DNA of 64,000 nucleotides, from positions 6,931-70,930 of the forward strand of contig JAZOBC010000037.1 in NCBI GenBank assembly GCA_045595795.1, in the 5' to 3' direction. Under the pieces are notes generated by a model that saw only the letters and a program-made list of their open reading frames with translations, made no database searches and had not been told where the DNA came from. Position numbers and translations under genes: made by a program. This DNA comes from UMGS755 sp045595795 (GTDB taxonomy: Bacteria > Bacillota > Clostridia > UBA1381 > UBA9506). Of the stretch, positions 26,985-35,384 are shown one piece after another. Numbering within the stretch: the stretch's first letter is position 1; every line of letters starts with the position of its first letter.

Positions 26985-29156
26985 ATGTCGAAAATATTAG
27001 TCTTAGCTGAAAAACCCTCTGTGGGAAAAGAACTGGCTCGTGTCCTCGGTTGCCGCAAGCGCAACGATGGCTACTTTGTGGGAGAACAATATATTGTTAC
27101 ATGGGCGTTGGGGCATTTGGTCACACTCGCCGCACCGGAGCATTACGGCAAGCAATATAAAAGCTGGAGAATGGCAGACCTGCCCATGCTACCCGATAAA
27201 ATGGCATTAGAGGTCATTCCTGAAACAAAAAAACAATATTCCGTTGTGAGAACACTGCTAAAGAGTGATGAGGTCAGTTCCTTAATCATCGCCACGGATG
27301 CCGGTCGTGAAGGTGAGCTGGTAGCACGTTGGATTCTTGCGAAAGCCGGCTTTAAAAAGCCTATACAAAGATTGTGGATTTCTTCTCAAACTGATAAGGC
27401 AATTCGTGAAGGATTCCAGAACTTAAAAGACGGTAAAGCATATGATAACCTATATCAATCAGCACAAGCACGCGCTGAAGCGGATTGGCTTGTGGGCTTA
27501 AATGTGACACGCGCGCTGACCTGCAAATATAATGCGCAACTCTCAGCCGGCCGTGTGCAGACCCCCACCCTTGCCATGATTGTGGAACGAGAAAACGCCA
27601 TTTTACGTTTTGTGCCAAAAGATTATTATAATGTAAAAGCTGATTTAGGCATTTTCACCGTCACATATCGTGACAAAAACAATCAAACTGCCATCACAAA
27701 ACGGGAAAATGCCGAGGCTATTGCTGCTGCAATACGCGGCAAATCATTTCGACTGGATACGCTTTCTAAGACAAACAAAAAAACACCGCCACCAACTCTT
27801 TATGATTTAACCGAACTGCAAAGAGATGCTAATAAGCTCTATGGACTCACACCCAAAGAAACGCTTTCTGTGATGCAATCGCTTTATGAGCGTCACAAGG
27901 CGTTAACCTACCCCCGAACAGACTCTCGCTACCTGACTGATGATATTGTTCCTACGCTCACAGACCGTGTCCGTGCGGTAGCATTCGGAGATTTCTCATC
28001 TATTTGCGGCAGCATTTTAAAAGAGAAACGAACCATTGCCAAAAACTGCGTTAACAACGCCAAGGTAACGGATCATCACGCCATTATTCCCACGGAACAA
28101 GGTGTGAATTACATGGATTTAAACGACAACGAACGAAAAATTTATCGTTTGGTTGTGCTGCGCTTTTTAACCTGCTTTTTTGACGCTTACCAATACTGCT
28201 CCATCAAAGCAGAGCTCAGTTGCGAGGGCTATACCTTTACTGCCGCCGGCAGAGAAATTTTAGACAAGGGCTGGAAAAAGGTTTATGATGAAAAAGACGA
28301 AGAAGAGGATGAGGAACAAACTCTGCCTTCTCTTTCAGAAGGGGATGTTTTTGCCTGCAAAAACGTGTTAGTAAAAAGTGGTAAAACCACGCCTCCTGCC
28401 CGTTATACCGAGGCAACACTACTTTCTGCCATGGAAAATCCTGCTGCATTTATTGAGGATAAGTCCATGCGTGAATATATTGGCGGTGGCTTGGGAACAC
28501 CGGCAACCCGAGCAGACATCATTGAAAAGCTGTTTTCATCCTTTTACGTCGAGAAATCCGGCAAAAGCATTGTACCAACCTCCAAGGGCAAGCAACTCAT
28601 TAATTTAGTACCCACCGATTTAAAAGAACCGCTTCTTACCGCTAAATGGGAACAAACCTTAGACGGCATCAGCAAGGGCACCGCCGACAAGAGAGCCTTT
28701 ATCAAAGAAATCAAAGGCTACACCGGCGAGCTGATTCAAACCGTGATACGGGAAGAAAAACGTTATGTGCACGATAACGTTTCCACAACCCCCTGCCCCG
28801 TCTGCGGCAAAATGCTTCTTTCTGTGAACGGCAAAAAAGGTAAAATGCTGGTTTGTCAGGACCGCGATTGCAGCTATCGGCAAAACATCAGCACAAAAAC
28901 CGGTGTTCGCTGCCCGAATTGTCACAAACCCATGGAACTTTACGGTGAAGGAGACAAACGCACCTATATTTGCCCCTGCGGCTATCGCGAAAAGTTTGCT
29001 GCTTATCAAAACAAAAGAAAAAACGAAGGTGGCGGTGCTTCTAAGCATGAAGTCCAGCGGTATCTCCGTCAGCAAAACAGTCAAAAAACAGAAGAAAAAA
29101 CCGCTATGCAGTTGGCGTTCGAAAAAGCCATAGCAGCAAATAAAAACAGAAAATAA
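26985..29156 (+). CDS. topB: DNA topoisomerase III
   Basis: A 723-residue type IA topoisomerase. The toprim domain opens with ILVLAEKPSVGKEL and has ATDAGREGEL. The catalytic tyrosine lies in LTYPRTDSRYL (about residue 310), and TPATRADIIEKL follows. The C-terminus has two zinc-ribbon-like Cys clusters, CPVCGKML and CPNCHKPM. The start is the ATG at 26985 with AAGGAGAT; an in-frame opening from 26907 has no SD. The length and Cys clusters fit the TopB type found on chromosomes and conjugative elements; nothing nearby suggests an element. Confidence 0.93.
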   Translation: MSKILVLAEKPSVGKELARVLGCRKRNDGYFVGEQYIVTWALGHLVTLAAPEHYGKQYKSWRMADLPMLPDKMALEVIPETKKQYSVVRTLLKSDEVSSLIIATDAGREGELVARWILAKAGFKKPIQRLWISSQTDKAIREGFQNLKDGKAYDNLYQSAQARAEADWLVGLNVTRALTCKYNAQLSAGRVQTPTLAMIVERENAILRFVPKDYYNVKADLGIFTVTYRDKNNQTAITKRENAEAIAAAIRGKSFRLDTLSKTNKKTPPPTLYDLTELQRDANKLYGLTPKETLSVMQSLYERHKALTYPRTDSRYLTDDIVPTLTDRVRAVAFGDFSSICGSILKEKRTIAKNCVNNAKVTDHHAIIPTEQGVNYMDLNDNERKIYRLVVLRFLTCFFDAYQYCSIKAELSCEGYTFTAAGREILDKGWKKVYDEKDEEEDEEQTLPSLSEGDVFACKNVLVKSGKTTPPARYTEATLLSAMENPAAFIEDKSMREYIGGGLGTPATRADIIEKLFSSFYVEKSGKSIVPTSKGKQLINLVPTDLKEPLLTAKWEQTLDGISKGTADKRAFIKEIKGYTGELIQTVIREEKRYVHDNVSTTPCPVCGKMLLSVNGKKGKMLVCQDRDCSYRQNISTKTGVRCPNCHKPMELYGEGDKRTYICPCGYREKFAAYQNKRKNEGGGASKHEVQRYLRQQNSQKTEEKTAMQLAFEKAIAANKNRK

Positions 29157-29167
29157 CTGTTAGCTTA

Positions 29168-29196
29168 TTGCAATTCCCTTGGTTTTGCAGTATAAT
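29168..29196 (+). promoter_or_regulatory. Promoter of the mgtE transcript
   Basis: TTGCAA (29168-29173), a 17-base spacer, TATAAT (29191-29196). It predicts a start near 29203 and a leader of about 137 bases. Confidence 0.85.
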
Positions 29197-29202
29197 ATAG
29201 TA

Positions 29203-29339
29203 TAGCTAATTTTAATACTAAAAAAGAAATGGAGGCGCGTGTATGGATACCGTTCCTGGGCGACAGAAAGACCGAATACAAACAAATTGGGAACGCATAG
29301 CACTCGCCTAAGCCATGACGTTCCCGGAAAGGAATGTCT
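29203..29339 (+). promoter_or_regulatory. Structured mgtE leader with alternative hairpins
   Basis: Pairing A: AGGCGCGTG (29233-29241) with CACTCGCCT (29301-29309), one mismatch, enclosing CGTTCC (29251-29256) with GGAACG (29290-29295). Pairing B: the same GGGAACG (29289-29295) with CGTTCCC (29319-29325), 7 bp, abutting the mgtE SD (GGAAAGGA, 29326-29333). A and B are mutually exclusive. A also buries the SD of the leader peptide. It does not match the M-box magnesium riboswitch as I know it. Confidence 0.55.
29243..29311 (+). CDS. Leader peptide upstream of mgtE, 22 aa
   Basis: ATG at 29243 with GGAGG seven bases upstream and stop TAA at 29309-29311. The peptide begins MDTVPGRQKD and ends NWERIALA. 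It lies wholly inside the hairpin of pairing A, so its translation would open that hairpin and free the 3' strand for other pairing. It has no resemblance to a protein family. The good SD and its place inside the hairpin suggest a regulatory leader peptide; this is inference. Confidence 0.55.
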   Translation: MDTVPGRQKDRIQTNWERIALA

Positions 29340-30725
29340 ATGGAAGAAACAAAAACCTTAATGGAAGCCGAAGCCGCAGAAGAAACGCTGCATGATATGG
29401 TTGAGCTCTTGTTGTCACAAAAGCAATATGCCAAAATCAGATTTCTGCTTGCAGACGTGAACTATGTGGATATTGAATCACTTCTGGCAGATTTTTCGCC
29501 GCAGGAAGCGCTGCGGATTTTTCGCATGCTGCCTAAAGAAACCGCAGCAGAAGTTTTCACAGAAATGGACAGCGACATGCAGCAATACATCGTTGAATCT
29601 ATCACCGATGCCGAAATCGAGCACATTTTAGACGAGCTGTTCATGGACGATACAGTTGACTTTTTGGAGGAAATGCCTGCTAATGTTGTAAAGCGCGTTT
29701 TGCGGCATACAGATGAAACCACACGCAAAATCATTAATCAACTGCTGCAATATCCCGACGACTGCGCCGGTAGCATCATGACCACAGAGTTTGTGGATTT
29801 AAAAAGAGAAATGACAGCCGGCGAAGCATTAGAGCGAATTCGTAGAACCGGCGTTGACAAGGAAACCATTAACACCTGCTATGTGCTGAATCCTCAGCGA
29901 AAATTAGAAGGTGTCGTTTCTATTCGCACGCTTATTTTATCAGACCCTAATGCAAAAATGTATGATTTGATGGACACCAACATCAAAATCATTCACACCT
30001 TAGACGATCAGGAAACAACTGCCTATCTGTTTAAAAAATATGACCTTTTATCCATGCCGGTTGTCGATACCGAAAACCGTTTAGTCGGCATCATTACCAT
30101 TGACGATATTGTGGACGTCATCGAGCAAGAAAATACGGAGGACTTCCACAAAATGGCGGCCATTACACCTTCTGAAGAGCCTTACCTAAAAACCGGTGTG
30201 TTTACCCTGGCAAAAAATAGAATCACATGGCTCATGGTATTGATGATTTCTGCCACCTTCACCGGCTCAATCATTCAGTATTTTGAAGGAACGCTGAGTC
30301 AAGTGGTAGCGCTGACCACTTATATCCCCATGCTCATGGGAACAAGCGGTAATGCCGGTAACCAGTCTTCCACCATGATTATCCGAAGCTTAGCCCTCAA
30401 CGAACTTGAATTTTCAGATATACTAAAAGTGCTTTGGAAAGAATTTCGGGTGGGTGTTGTCACTTCCCTGCTGCTTTCCGTCGTCAACTTTGCCCGTATT
30501 ATGATTTTCGACAGAGTGGGACTGCTTGTGGCACTCACTGTTTGCTTCAGTCTTTTCTGCATTGTCTGTCTGGCAAAAATGGTTGGCGGTATCTTGCCGA
30601 TTTTAGCCGAAAAAGTGCATTTGGACCCGGTGATTATGGCAAGTCCCATCATCACAACCATTTTAGATGCTGTCTCTTTGATTATTTACTTCCAGTTTGC
30701 AACTGCCTTTTTGGGTATTGCCTGA
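29340..30725 (+). CDS. mgtE: Magnesium transporter MgtE
   Basis: A 461-residue MgtE. An N-terminal helical domain (about 20-125; acidic, with LEEMPANVVKRVL), two CBS domains (about 130-255) with MTTEFVDL and IITIDDIVDVIE, a connecting helix, then five membrane helices with PMLMGTSGNAGNQSSTMIIRSLAL, the conserved pore region. It imports Mg2+ and is gated by cytoplasmic Mg2+. The ATG at 29340 is better spaced from the SD than the one at 29334. The leader upstream suggests RNA-level regulation. Confidence 0.95.
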   Translation: MEETKTLMEAEAAEETLHDMVELLLSQKQYAKIRFLLADVNYVDIESLLADFSPQEALRIFRMLPKETAAEVFTEMDSDMQQYIVESITDAEIEHILDELFMDDTVDFLEEMPANVVKRVLRHTDETTRKIINQLLQYPDDCAGSIMTTEFVDLKREMTAGEALERIRRTGVDKETINTCYVLNPQRKLEGVVSIRTLILSDPNAKMYDLMDTNIKIIHTLDDQETTAYLFKKYDLLSMPVVDTENRLVGIITIDDIVDVIEQENTEDFHKMAAITPSEEPYLKTGVFTLAKNRITWLMVLMISATFTGSIIQYFEGTLSQVVALTTYIPMLMGTSGNAGNQSSTMIIRSLALNELEFSDILKVLWKEFRVGVVTSLLLSVVNFARIMIFDRVGLLVALTVCFSLFCIVCLAKMVGGILPILAEKVHLDPVIMASPIITTILDAVSLIIYFQFATAFLGIA

Positions 30726-30853
30726 GCTATTCGGGATATACTAACACATAGAAAGAAATTTGTAAAAACTGTTTAGTTTTTTCTAAAGACAAACCAAGAG
30801 GAAGAAGCTACAATATAGTTACGATGAGGTAACAGATATTCAGGAGGCACTTT

Positions 30854-31543
30854 ATGCCGTTTTTCTATTATGATTCTTATTATTTAATTTTGGTTTTACC
30901 GGCACTGCTGATTGCCATGTTTGCACAGTTTAAGGTGCAGAGCACTTTTAAAAAATATGCTTCGGTGATGAGCCGACGTGGCAAAACTGCCGCCGAAATC
31001 ACACGGCAAATTTTAAATGATAACGGTCTGCATCACATATCAATCGAACGTGTTGGCGGACAGCTGACAGACCACTTCGACCCAAGAACAAACGTCATCT
31101 GTCTGTCGGATTCAGTACATGACAGCACCTCAGTAGCTTCCATCGGCGTTGCTGCACACGAAGCAGGTCATGCGGTTCAGCATGCTGTGGGCTATGTGCC
31201 CATTCGCCTGCGAAATGCGGTGTTGCCTGTTGCAAACTTGGGTTCAAGGCTTGCACTTCCGATTATTTTAGTTGGTCTTTTAATGAGTTTTCAACCTCTT
31301 GTTTCTGCCGGCATTCTTTTATTTTCGGCTTTGGTTTTGTTCCAATTAGTAACGCTGCCGGTTGAATTTAACGCCAGTCGCCGCGCCATTTCAACATTGC
31401 GAGCAAATCACACTTTAGATGAAACTGAACTGGCCGGTAGCAAGAAAGTGTTGACTGCTGCAGCAATGACCTATGTAGCTTCAGCATTGGTTTCTGCCAT
31501 GCAGCTTCTCAGACTGGTTCTGTTATCAAAAAGAAGACGTTAA
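30854..31543 (+). CDS. Membrane zinc metallopeptidase (YugP-like)
   Basis: A 229-residue membrane protein with an N-terminal helix, the HEXXH motif in AAHEAGHAVQHA (about residue 97) and two to three further helices. The LSDSVHDSTSVASIGVAAHE context matches the Firmicutes YugP zinc peptidase family, whose substrate is unknown. SD AGGAGG precedes the ATG. The 128 bases before it hold no gene and only weak promoter-like sequence. Confidence 0.85.
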   Translation: MPFFYYDSYYLILVLPALLIAMFAQFKVQSTFKKYASVMSRRGKTAAEITRQILNDNGLHHISIERVGGQLTDHFDPRTNVICLSDSVHDSTSVASIGVAAHEAGHAVQHAVGYVPIRLRNAVLPVANLGSRLALPIILVGLLMSFQPLVSAGILLFSALVLFQLVTLPVEFNASRRAISTLRANHTLDETELAGSKKVLTAAAMTYVASALVSAMQLLRLVLLSKRRR

Positions 31544-31582
31544 TAAAATTATAATAACATAAATTTTTTAGGAGGCTACCCT

Positions 31583-32320
31583 ATGAAAGCAATCGTTTTA
31601 GGTGCAGGCAAAGGAACACGTCTGCAATCCGAAAAATTTCAAATGCCAAAGGTTTTGCGTCAGGCAAACGGCCGCGCGCTGATTGACTATGTATTAGAGC
31701 ATATCAATTTTATTCCGCAAGAAGATACCGTTGTGGTGGTTGGCTATAAAAAAGAAGCTGTCCGTGAGGCTTTAGCCGGTGGCAAATATCTGTTCTCTGA
31801 CCAGGACCAGCAGCTCGGAACAGGTCACGCTGTGAACTGCGCGCGCGACCATTTTGAGGGTTATCAGGGTGATGTGCTCGTGCTCTACGGCGATATGCCT
31901 CTCTTATCTAAGGCTACATATCAAAAAATCATTGACACACATGCACAAACCGGATCTGACTGCACCATCATGACCGCCGTTGTGGACGATCCCCTGCCGT
32001 ACGGTCGCATTATCAAGGATGAAAACGGCAATTTGGTTGATATTGTTGAGACCAAGGACTGTACCCCCGAACAGCTTGCCGTGAAAGAGCTGAACATTGG
32101 TGTATATGTTTTCCGCTCCGATTTGTTGTTTGACAACTTAAAGGAACTGAAAAATAACAACGCCCAAGGTGAATATTATCTGACGGATATCCCGAAAATT
32201 TTATTGAAAAAGGGTGCCAAAATTGCAACCTGCACTGTTTGTGATAATTCAGAAATTTTTGGTGTTAACACCGTGGAGGATTTAGAATTTTGCGAATCGA
32301 AGCTGAAAACCGAAGCATAA
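31583..32320 (+). CDS. GlmU N-terminal-like nucleotidyltransferase (uridylyltransferase domain only)
   Basis: A 245-residue protein matching the pyrophosphorylase half of GlmU: VLGAGKGTRLQS, QLGTGHAVNCA, LYGDMPLL, YGRIIKDENG, NIGVYVF and EYYLTDIP. Intact GlmU is about 455 residues and adds a left-handed beta-helix acetyltransferase domain, absent here. It should form UDP-sugars such as UDP-GlcNAc, but the sugar cannot be fixed from the sequence. The next gene starts inside its 3' end. Confidence 0.85.
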   Translation: MKAIVLGAGKGTRLQSEKFQMPKVLRQANGRALIDYVLEHINFIPQEDTVVVVGYKKEAVREALAGGKYLFSDQDQQLGTGHAVNCARDHFEGYQGDVLVLYGDMPLLSKATYQKIIDTHAQTGSDCTIMTAVVDDPLPYGRIIKDENGNLVDIVETKDCTPEQLAVKELNIGVYVFRSDLLFDNLKELKNNNAQGEYYLTDIPKILLKKGAKIATCTVCDNSEIFGVNTVEDLEFCESKLKTEA

Positions 32321-32841
32321 TATTGCCCCAAACGCAGATTTATACCGGCGACGGCAAAGGGAAAACGACTGCCGCGATTGGTGCCGGTATTCGCGCTGCG
32401 GGTCATGGATATACGATATGTATGATTCAGTTTTTAAAGGATGCGCCCACGGGTGAGCTAAAAGCTCTATCGCAAATTCCTAACTTCACCGTGTTTCGGT
32501 TTCAAAAAGAGGCGAAAGGCTTCTTCTGGAACATGACTGAAGCGCAAAAAAAGAAACTTACCGCCGAAACAGACAAAGCGTTTTGCTATGCTGAAACGAG
32601 AATAAAAAACAAGGACTGCGACCTGTTGATTTTAGATGAAATTTTAGGTTGTCTATCTTGCGGTATCATTGAAGAAGAACGTCTTTTAAAGCTGATACAT
32701 GCTAAAAGCTGTGAACTGATTCTCACCGGCAGGAACGTGCCGGAAAACATCGCCGCAGCAGCAGACTATGTCAGTGAAATCAAGGCTGTTAAACATCCGA
32801 TGACAAAAGGAATGAATGCCCGTAAGGGAATTGAGTATTAA
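32290..32841 (+). CDS. cobO: Cob(I)yrinic acid a,c-diamide adenosyltransferase (CobO/BtuR type)
   Basis: A 183-residue protein with P-loop TGDGKGKTTAAIGAG, MIQFLKDAPTGEL, a DLLILDEILG Walker B and LILTGRNVPENI, characteristic of CobO/CobA adenosyltransferases. It adenosylates corrinoids for salvage or synthesis of coenzyme B12. The TTG at 32290 has GGAGG 10 bases upstream but overlaps the previous gene by 31 bases; a TTG at 32323 is the alternative. No other B12 genes are nearby, so salvage is more likely than synthesis (inference). Confidence 0.88.
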   Translation: MRIEAENRSIILPQTQIYTGDGKGKTTAAIGAGIRAAGHGYTICMIQFLKDAPTGELKALSQIPNFTVFRFQKEAKGFFWNMTEAQKKKLTAETDKAFCYAETRIKNKDCDLLILDEILGCLSCGIIEEERLLKLIHAKSCELILTGRNVPENIAAAADYVSEIKAVKHPMTKGMNARKGIEY

Positions 32842-32882
32842 AAAGGCTTTAGCAAAACAAAATGTTTTGCTAAAGCCTTTTT
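32840..32882. terminator. Bidirectional terminator between cobO and a YgjV-like gene
   Basis: A 19-bp perfect stem (AAAAGGCTTTAGCAAAACA and its complement, loop AAA) with A and T runs at its ends. Confidence 0.93.
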
Positions 32883-32895
32883 ACTTGCTCATGAG

Positions 32896-33399
32896 TTAGT
32901 TATTAACCTTCTTTTTTCTGTCAAACCGAAGCGCCCCAATGATAATGGAAAGCATATTGAAGCTTTCAGTTAAAATACCTCCGGCAGAAAAATTCACAAT
33001 ATTATAAATCAGCCATAGAGGCGAAGACGGAAATGCAATGCGGCGCACCAGCTTCGGATTTCGAATACCAAAGGCAACTGTGGTCACCAGCATGCCAGCT
33101 AAGGGCAGTAACGAAATATACCCTTCCCACGTATACATAACCGCCACGATGAACACCACAGAAAAAACAATAATACCGGGCACGGGTGAAATTTTATACT
33201 TCCCTGACATATAATACACAAAGCTTCTGACAAGGCCAAGGGCATTGAGCAAAGCCCCTGTATAAGCGTCAATCAAGTAAAAATGGATTGCAAAGCAAGC
33301 ATTGGCCAAAAGCTGCAGCATCACTATTTTCTTATGTTCATTCTGCTGAAAGGACCACACAGCCAAACAAAACGCAACAATGCCAACAAATTGAGCCAT
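32896..33399 (-). CDS. YgjV-family inner membrane protein
   Basis: A 167-residue protein with five to six helices. FCLAVWSFQQNEHKKIVMLQ near the start and FAIHFYLIDAYTGALLNALG match the YgjV family of small membrane proteins of unknown function. The ATG at 33399 (MAQFVGIV) is better spaced from AAGGG than the one at 33408. It is convergent with cobO. Confidence 0.75.
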   Translation of the reverse strand: MAQFVGIVAFCLAVWSFQQNEHKKIVMLQLLANACFAIHFYLIDAYTGALLNALGLVRSFVYYMSGKYKISPVPGIIVFSVVFIVAVMYTWEGYISLLPLAGMLVTTVAFGIRNPKLVRRIAFPSSPLWLIYNIVNFSAGGILTESFNMLSIIIGALRFDRKKKVNN

Positions 33400-33691
33400 A
33401 CATACCATCCCTTTTATTATAAAATACGAGAGTTATCTTACCATATACTACGACTTTTGTCAATGATTTTCTGACATAACATCCCATAAAAAAAGAATGA
33501 GATTTTTTAAATTATTTTTGAAAAACTACTTTATTATTACAGAAAAATTTGGTATAATATATAGTAAGTGTGCTTATAAATATAAATTGACTTAATAGAA
33601 TCAAAATCAGACTAAAAGTCTGCTAAATATGTACGGATATGCAAAATTTTATGATGAATTTTGTGTTTAAATTTATAATGGAGGTTTAATT
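33400..33691. other. Intergenic region upstream of rnj
   Basis: An AT-rich gap of 292 bases. On the plus strand a TATAAT lies at 33553-33558 without a convincing -35 box, and CAGACTAAAAGTCTG forms a small hairpin at 33608-33622 in the probable leader of the RNase J gene. I see no gene. Confidence 0.5.
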
Positions 33692-35356
33692 GTGGCAAAA
33701 AATCAAAAATTGAAAATCATCCCGCTGGGAGGGCTCAATGAGATCGGAAAGAATCTGACAGTTTTTGAGTTCGGAAATGATATTGTCGTGTTAGACTGCG
33801 GCATGGCCTTCCCCGATGATAACATGCCCGGTATTGACATGGTCATTCCGGACATCAGCTATCTGGAAAAGCATCGGGATAAAATCAGAGGTATTGTATT
33901 GACCCACGGTCACGAGGACCACATTGGTGCCATCCCCTACTTTCTGAAAAAAATCAACGTTCCCATTTACGGAACACGGTTGACCCTTGGCTTGGTGGAA
34001 TGTAAGCTTAAGGAACATCATCTGCTTTCAAAAACCAAACTGGTTCGCGTTAAATCCGGCGATGTTGTAAAATTAGGTGCCTTTAAGGCAGAGTTTATTC
34101 ACACCAACCACTCCATTGCCGATGCTGTAGCAATCGCCATCCACACGCCTTTAGGCATCGTGGTGCACTCCGGTGATTTTAAAATTGACTCAACACCCAT
34201 TGAAGGCAGCATGATGGATGTAGCCCGTTTTGGCGAATTGGGCAGAAAAGGTGTACTAGCGCTTTTGTCTGACAGCACCAACGTAGAACGCCCCGGCTAT
34301 ACAATGTCAGAATCCACGGTGGGAGACACCTTTGATGATTTGTTCCGCAACTGCAACAAACGAATTTTGGTAGCAACCTTTGCTTCCAACATACATCGTG
34401 TGCAGCAAATCATCAACGCAGCTTATCGCTACGGCAGAAAGGTGGCTGTCTCCGGTAGAAGCATGGAAAACGTTGTGGAAGTGGCCATGAATTTAGGATA
34501 TATGACGGTACCGGCAGGTGTACTCATTAGCATTGATGACATTAAAAAATACCGTCCTGATCAGCTTTGTATCATCACCACAGGCAGTCAAGGTGAAGAA
34601 ATGTCTGCGCTATCGCGCATGGCGTATTCTGACCACAAAAAAGTAGAAATTGTTCGGGGAGATATGGTCATTGTCTCGGCAAGTCCCATTCCAGGTAATG
34701 AAAAGGCTATTTCCAACGTGATTAACGAGTTGTTTAAAAAAGGTGCAGAAGTGATTTATAAATCTCTGGAGCATATTCACGTTTCCGGTCACGCCTGTCA
34801 GGAGGAACTGAAGCTGCTGCTCTCTTTAGTAAAGCCGAAGTTCTTTATTCCTGTTCATGGTGAATACAGACACCTAAAGCTTCATGCAGCGCTGGCTGAG
34901 CGTTCCGGAATCCCCCAGAAAAACATTGTGATTTCCGACATTGGCAAGGTGATTGAAATTGGTCCTAACAGCATCAAGCAAAGTGCAACCGTGCCCTCCG
35001 GCGTCGTGTTGATCGACGGGCTTGGCGTCGGCGATGTCGGAAACATCGTCCTGCGTGACAGAAAGCATTTGGCCGAAGATGGTATCATCGTCGTTGTGGT
35101 TACACTTGCCAAGCGAACCGGTGAGGTGTTGGCAGGGCCTGACGTACTTTCCCGGGGATTTGTCTATGTGAGAGAGTCTGAGGACCTAATGGAAGAAGCC
35201 AAAATGGTGGCACGAACTGCTCTGGATAAATGTGTCGATAAAAAAGTCACCGACTGGACCGGCATTAAAAATGCCATGAAAAACAGCATGAGCGACTTTA
35301 TTTATACCAAAACCAAGCGCAAGCCAATGGTTATGCCGATTATTATGGAAGTTTAA
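33692..35356 (+). CDS. rnj: Ribonuclease J
   Basis: A 554-residue beta-CASP metallo-beta-lactamase nuclease. The zinc motif is THGHEDHIG, followed by HTNHSIAD, VHSGDFK, the beta-CASP region and HVSGHACQEE / FIPVHGEYRHL. It is an RNA exonuclease/endonuclease central to mRNA decay in Firmicutes. GTG start with GGAGGT. I cannot decide between J1 and J2; it lies 28 bases upstream of metK. Confidence 0.95.
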   Translation: MAKNQKLKIIPLGGLNEIGKNLTVFEFGNDIVVLDCGMAFPDDNMPGIDMVIPDISYLEKHRDKIRGIVLTHGHEDHIGAIPYFLKKINVPIYGTRLTLGLVECKLKEHHLLSKTKLVRVKSGDVVKLGAFKAEFIHTNHSIADAVAIAIHTPLGIVVHSGDFKIDSTPIEGSMMDVARFGELGRKGVLALLSDSTNVERPGYTMSESTVGDTFDDLFRNCNKRILVATFASNIHRVQQIINAAYRYGRKVAVSGRSMENVVEVAMNLGYMTVPAGVLISIDDIKKYRPDQLCIITTGSQGEEMSALSRMAYSDHKKVEIVRGDMVIVSASPIPGNEKAISNVINELFKKGAEVIYKSLEHIHVSGHACQEELKLLLSLVKPKFFIPVHGEYRHLKLHAALAERSGIPQKNIVISDIGKVIEIGPNSIKQSATVPSGVVLIDGLGVGDVGNIVLRDRKHLAEDGIIVVVVTLAKRTGEVLAGPDVLSRGFVYVRESEDLMEEAKMVARTALDKCVDKKVTDWTGIKNAMKNSMSDFIYTKTKRKPMVMPIIMEV

Positions 35357-35384
35357 AGAATAAATTTTTGTGAGGGATCTACAA

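Noticed and set aside
29203..29339. M-box magnesium riboswitch before mgtE
   Set aside because: The expected conserved loops and length are not visible; the region is better described as a leader-peptide hairpin.
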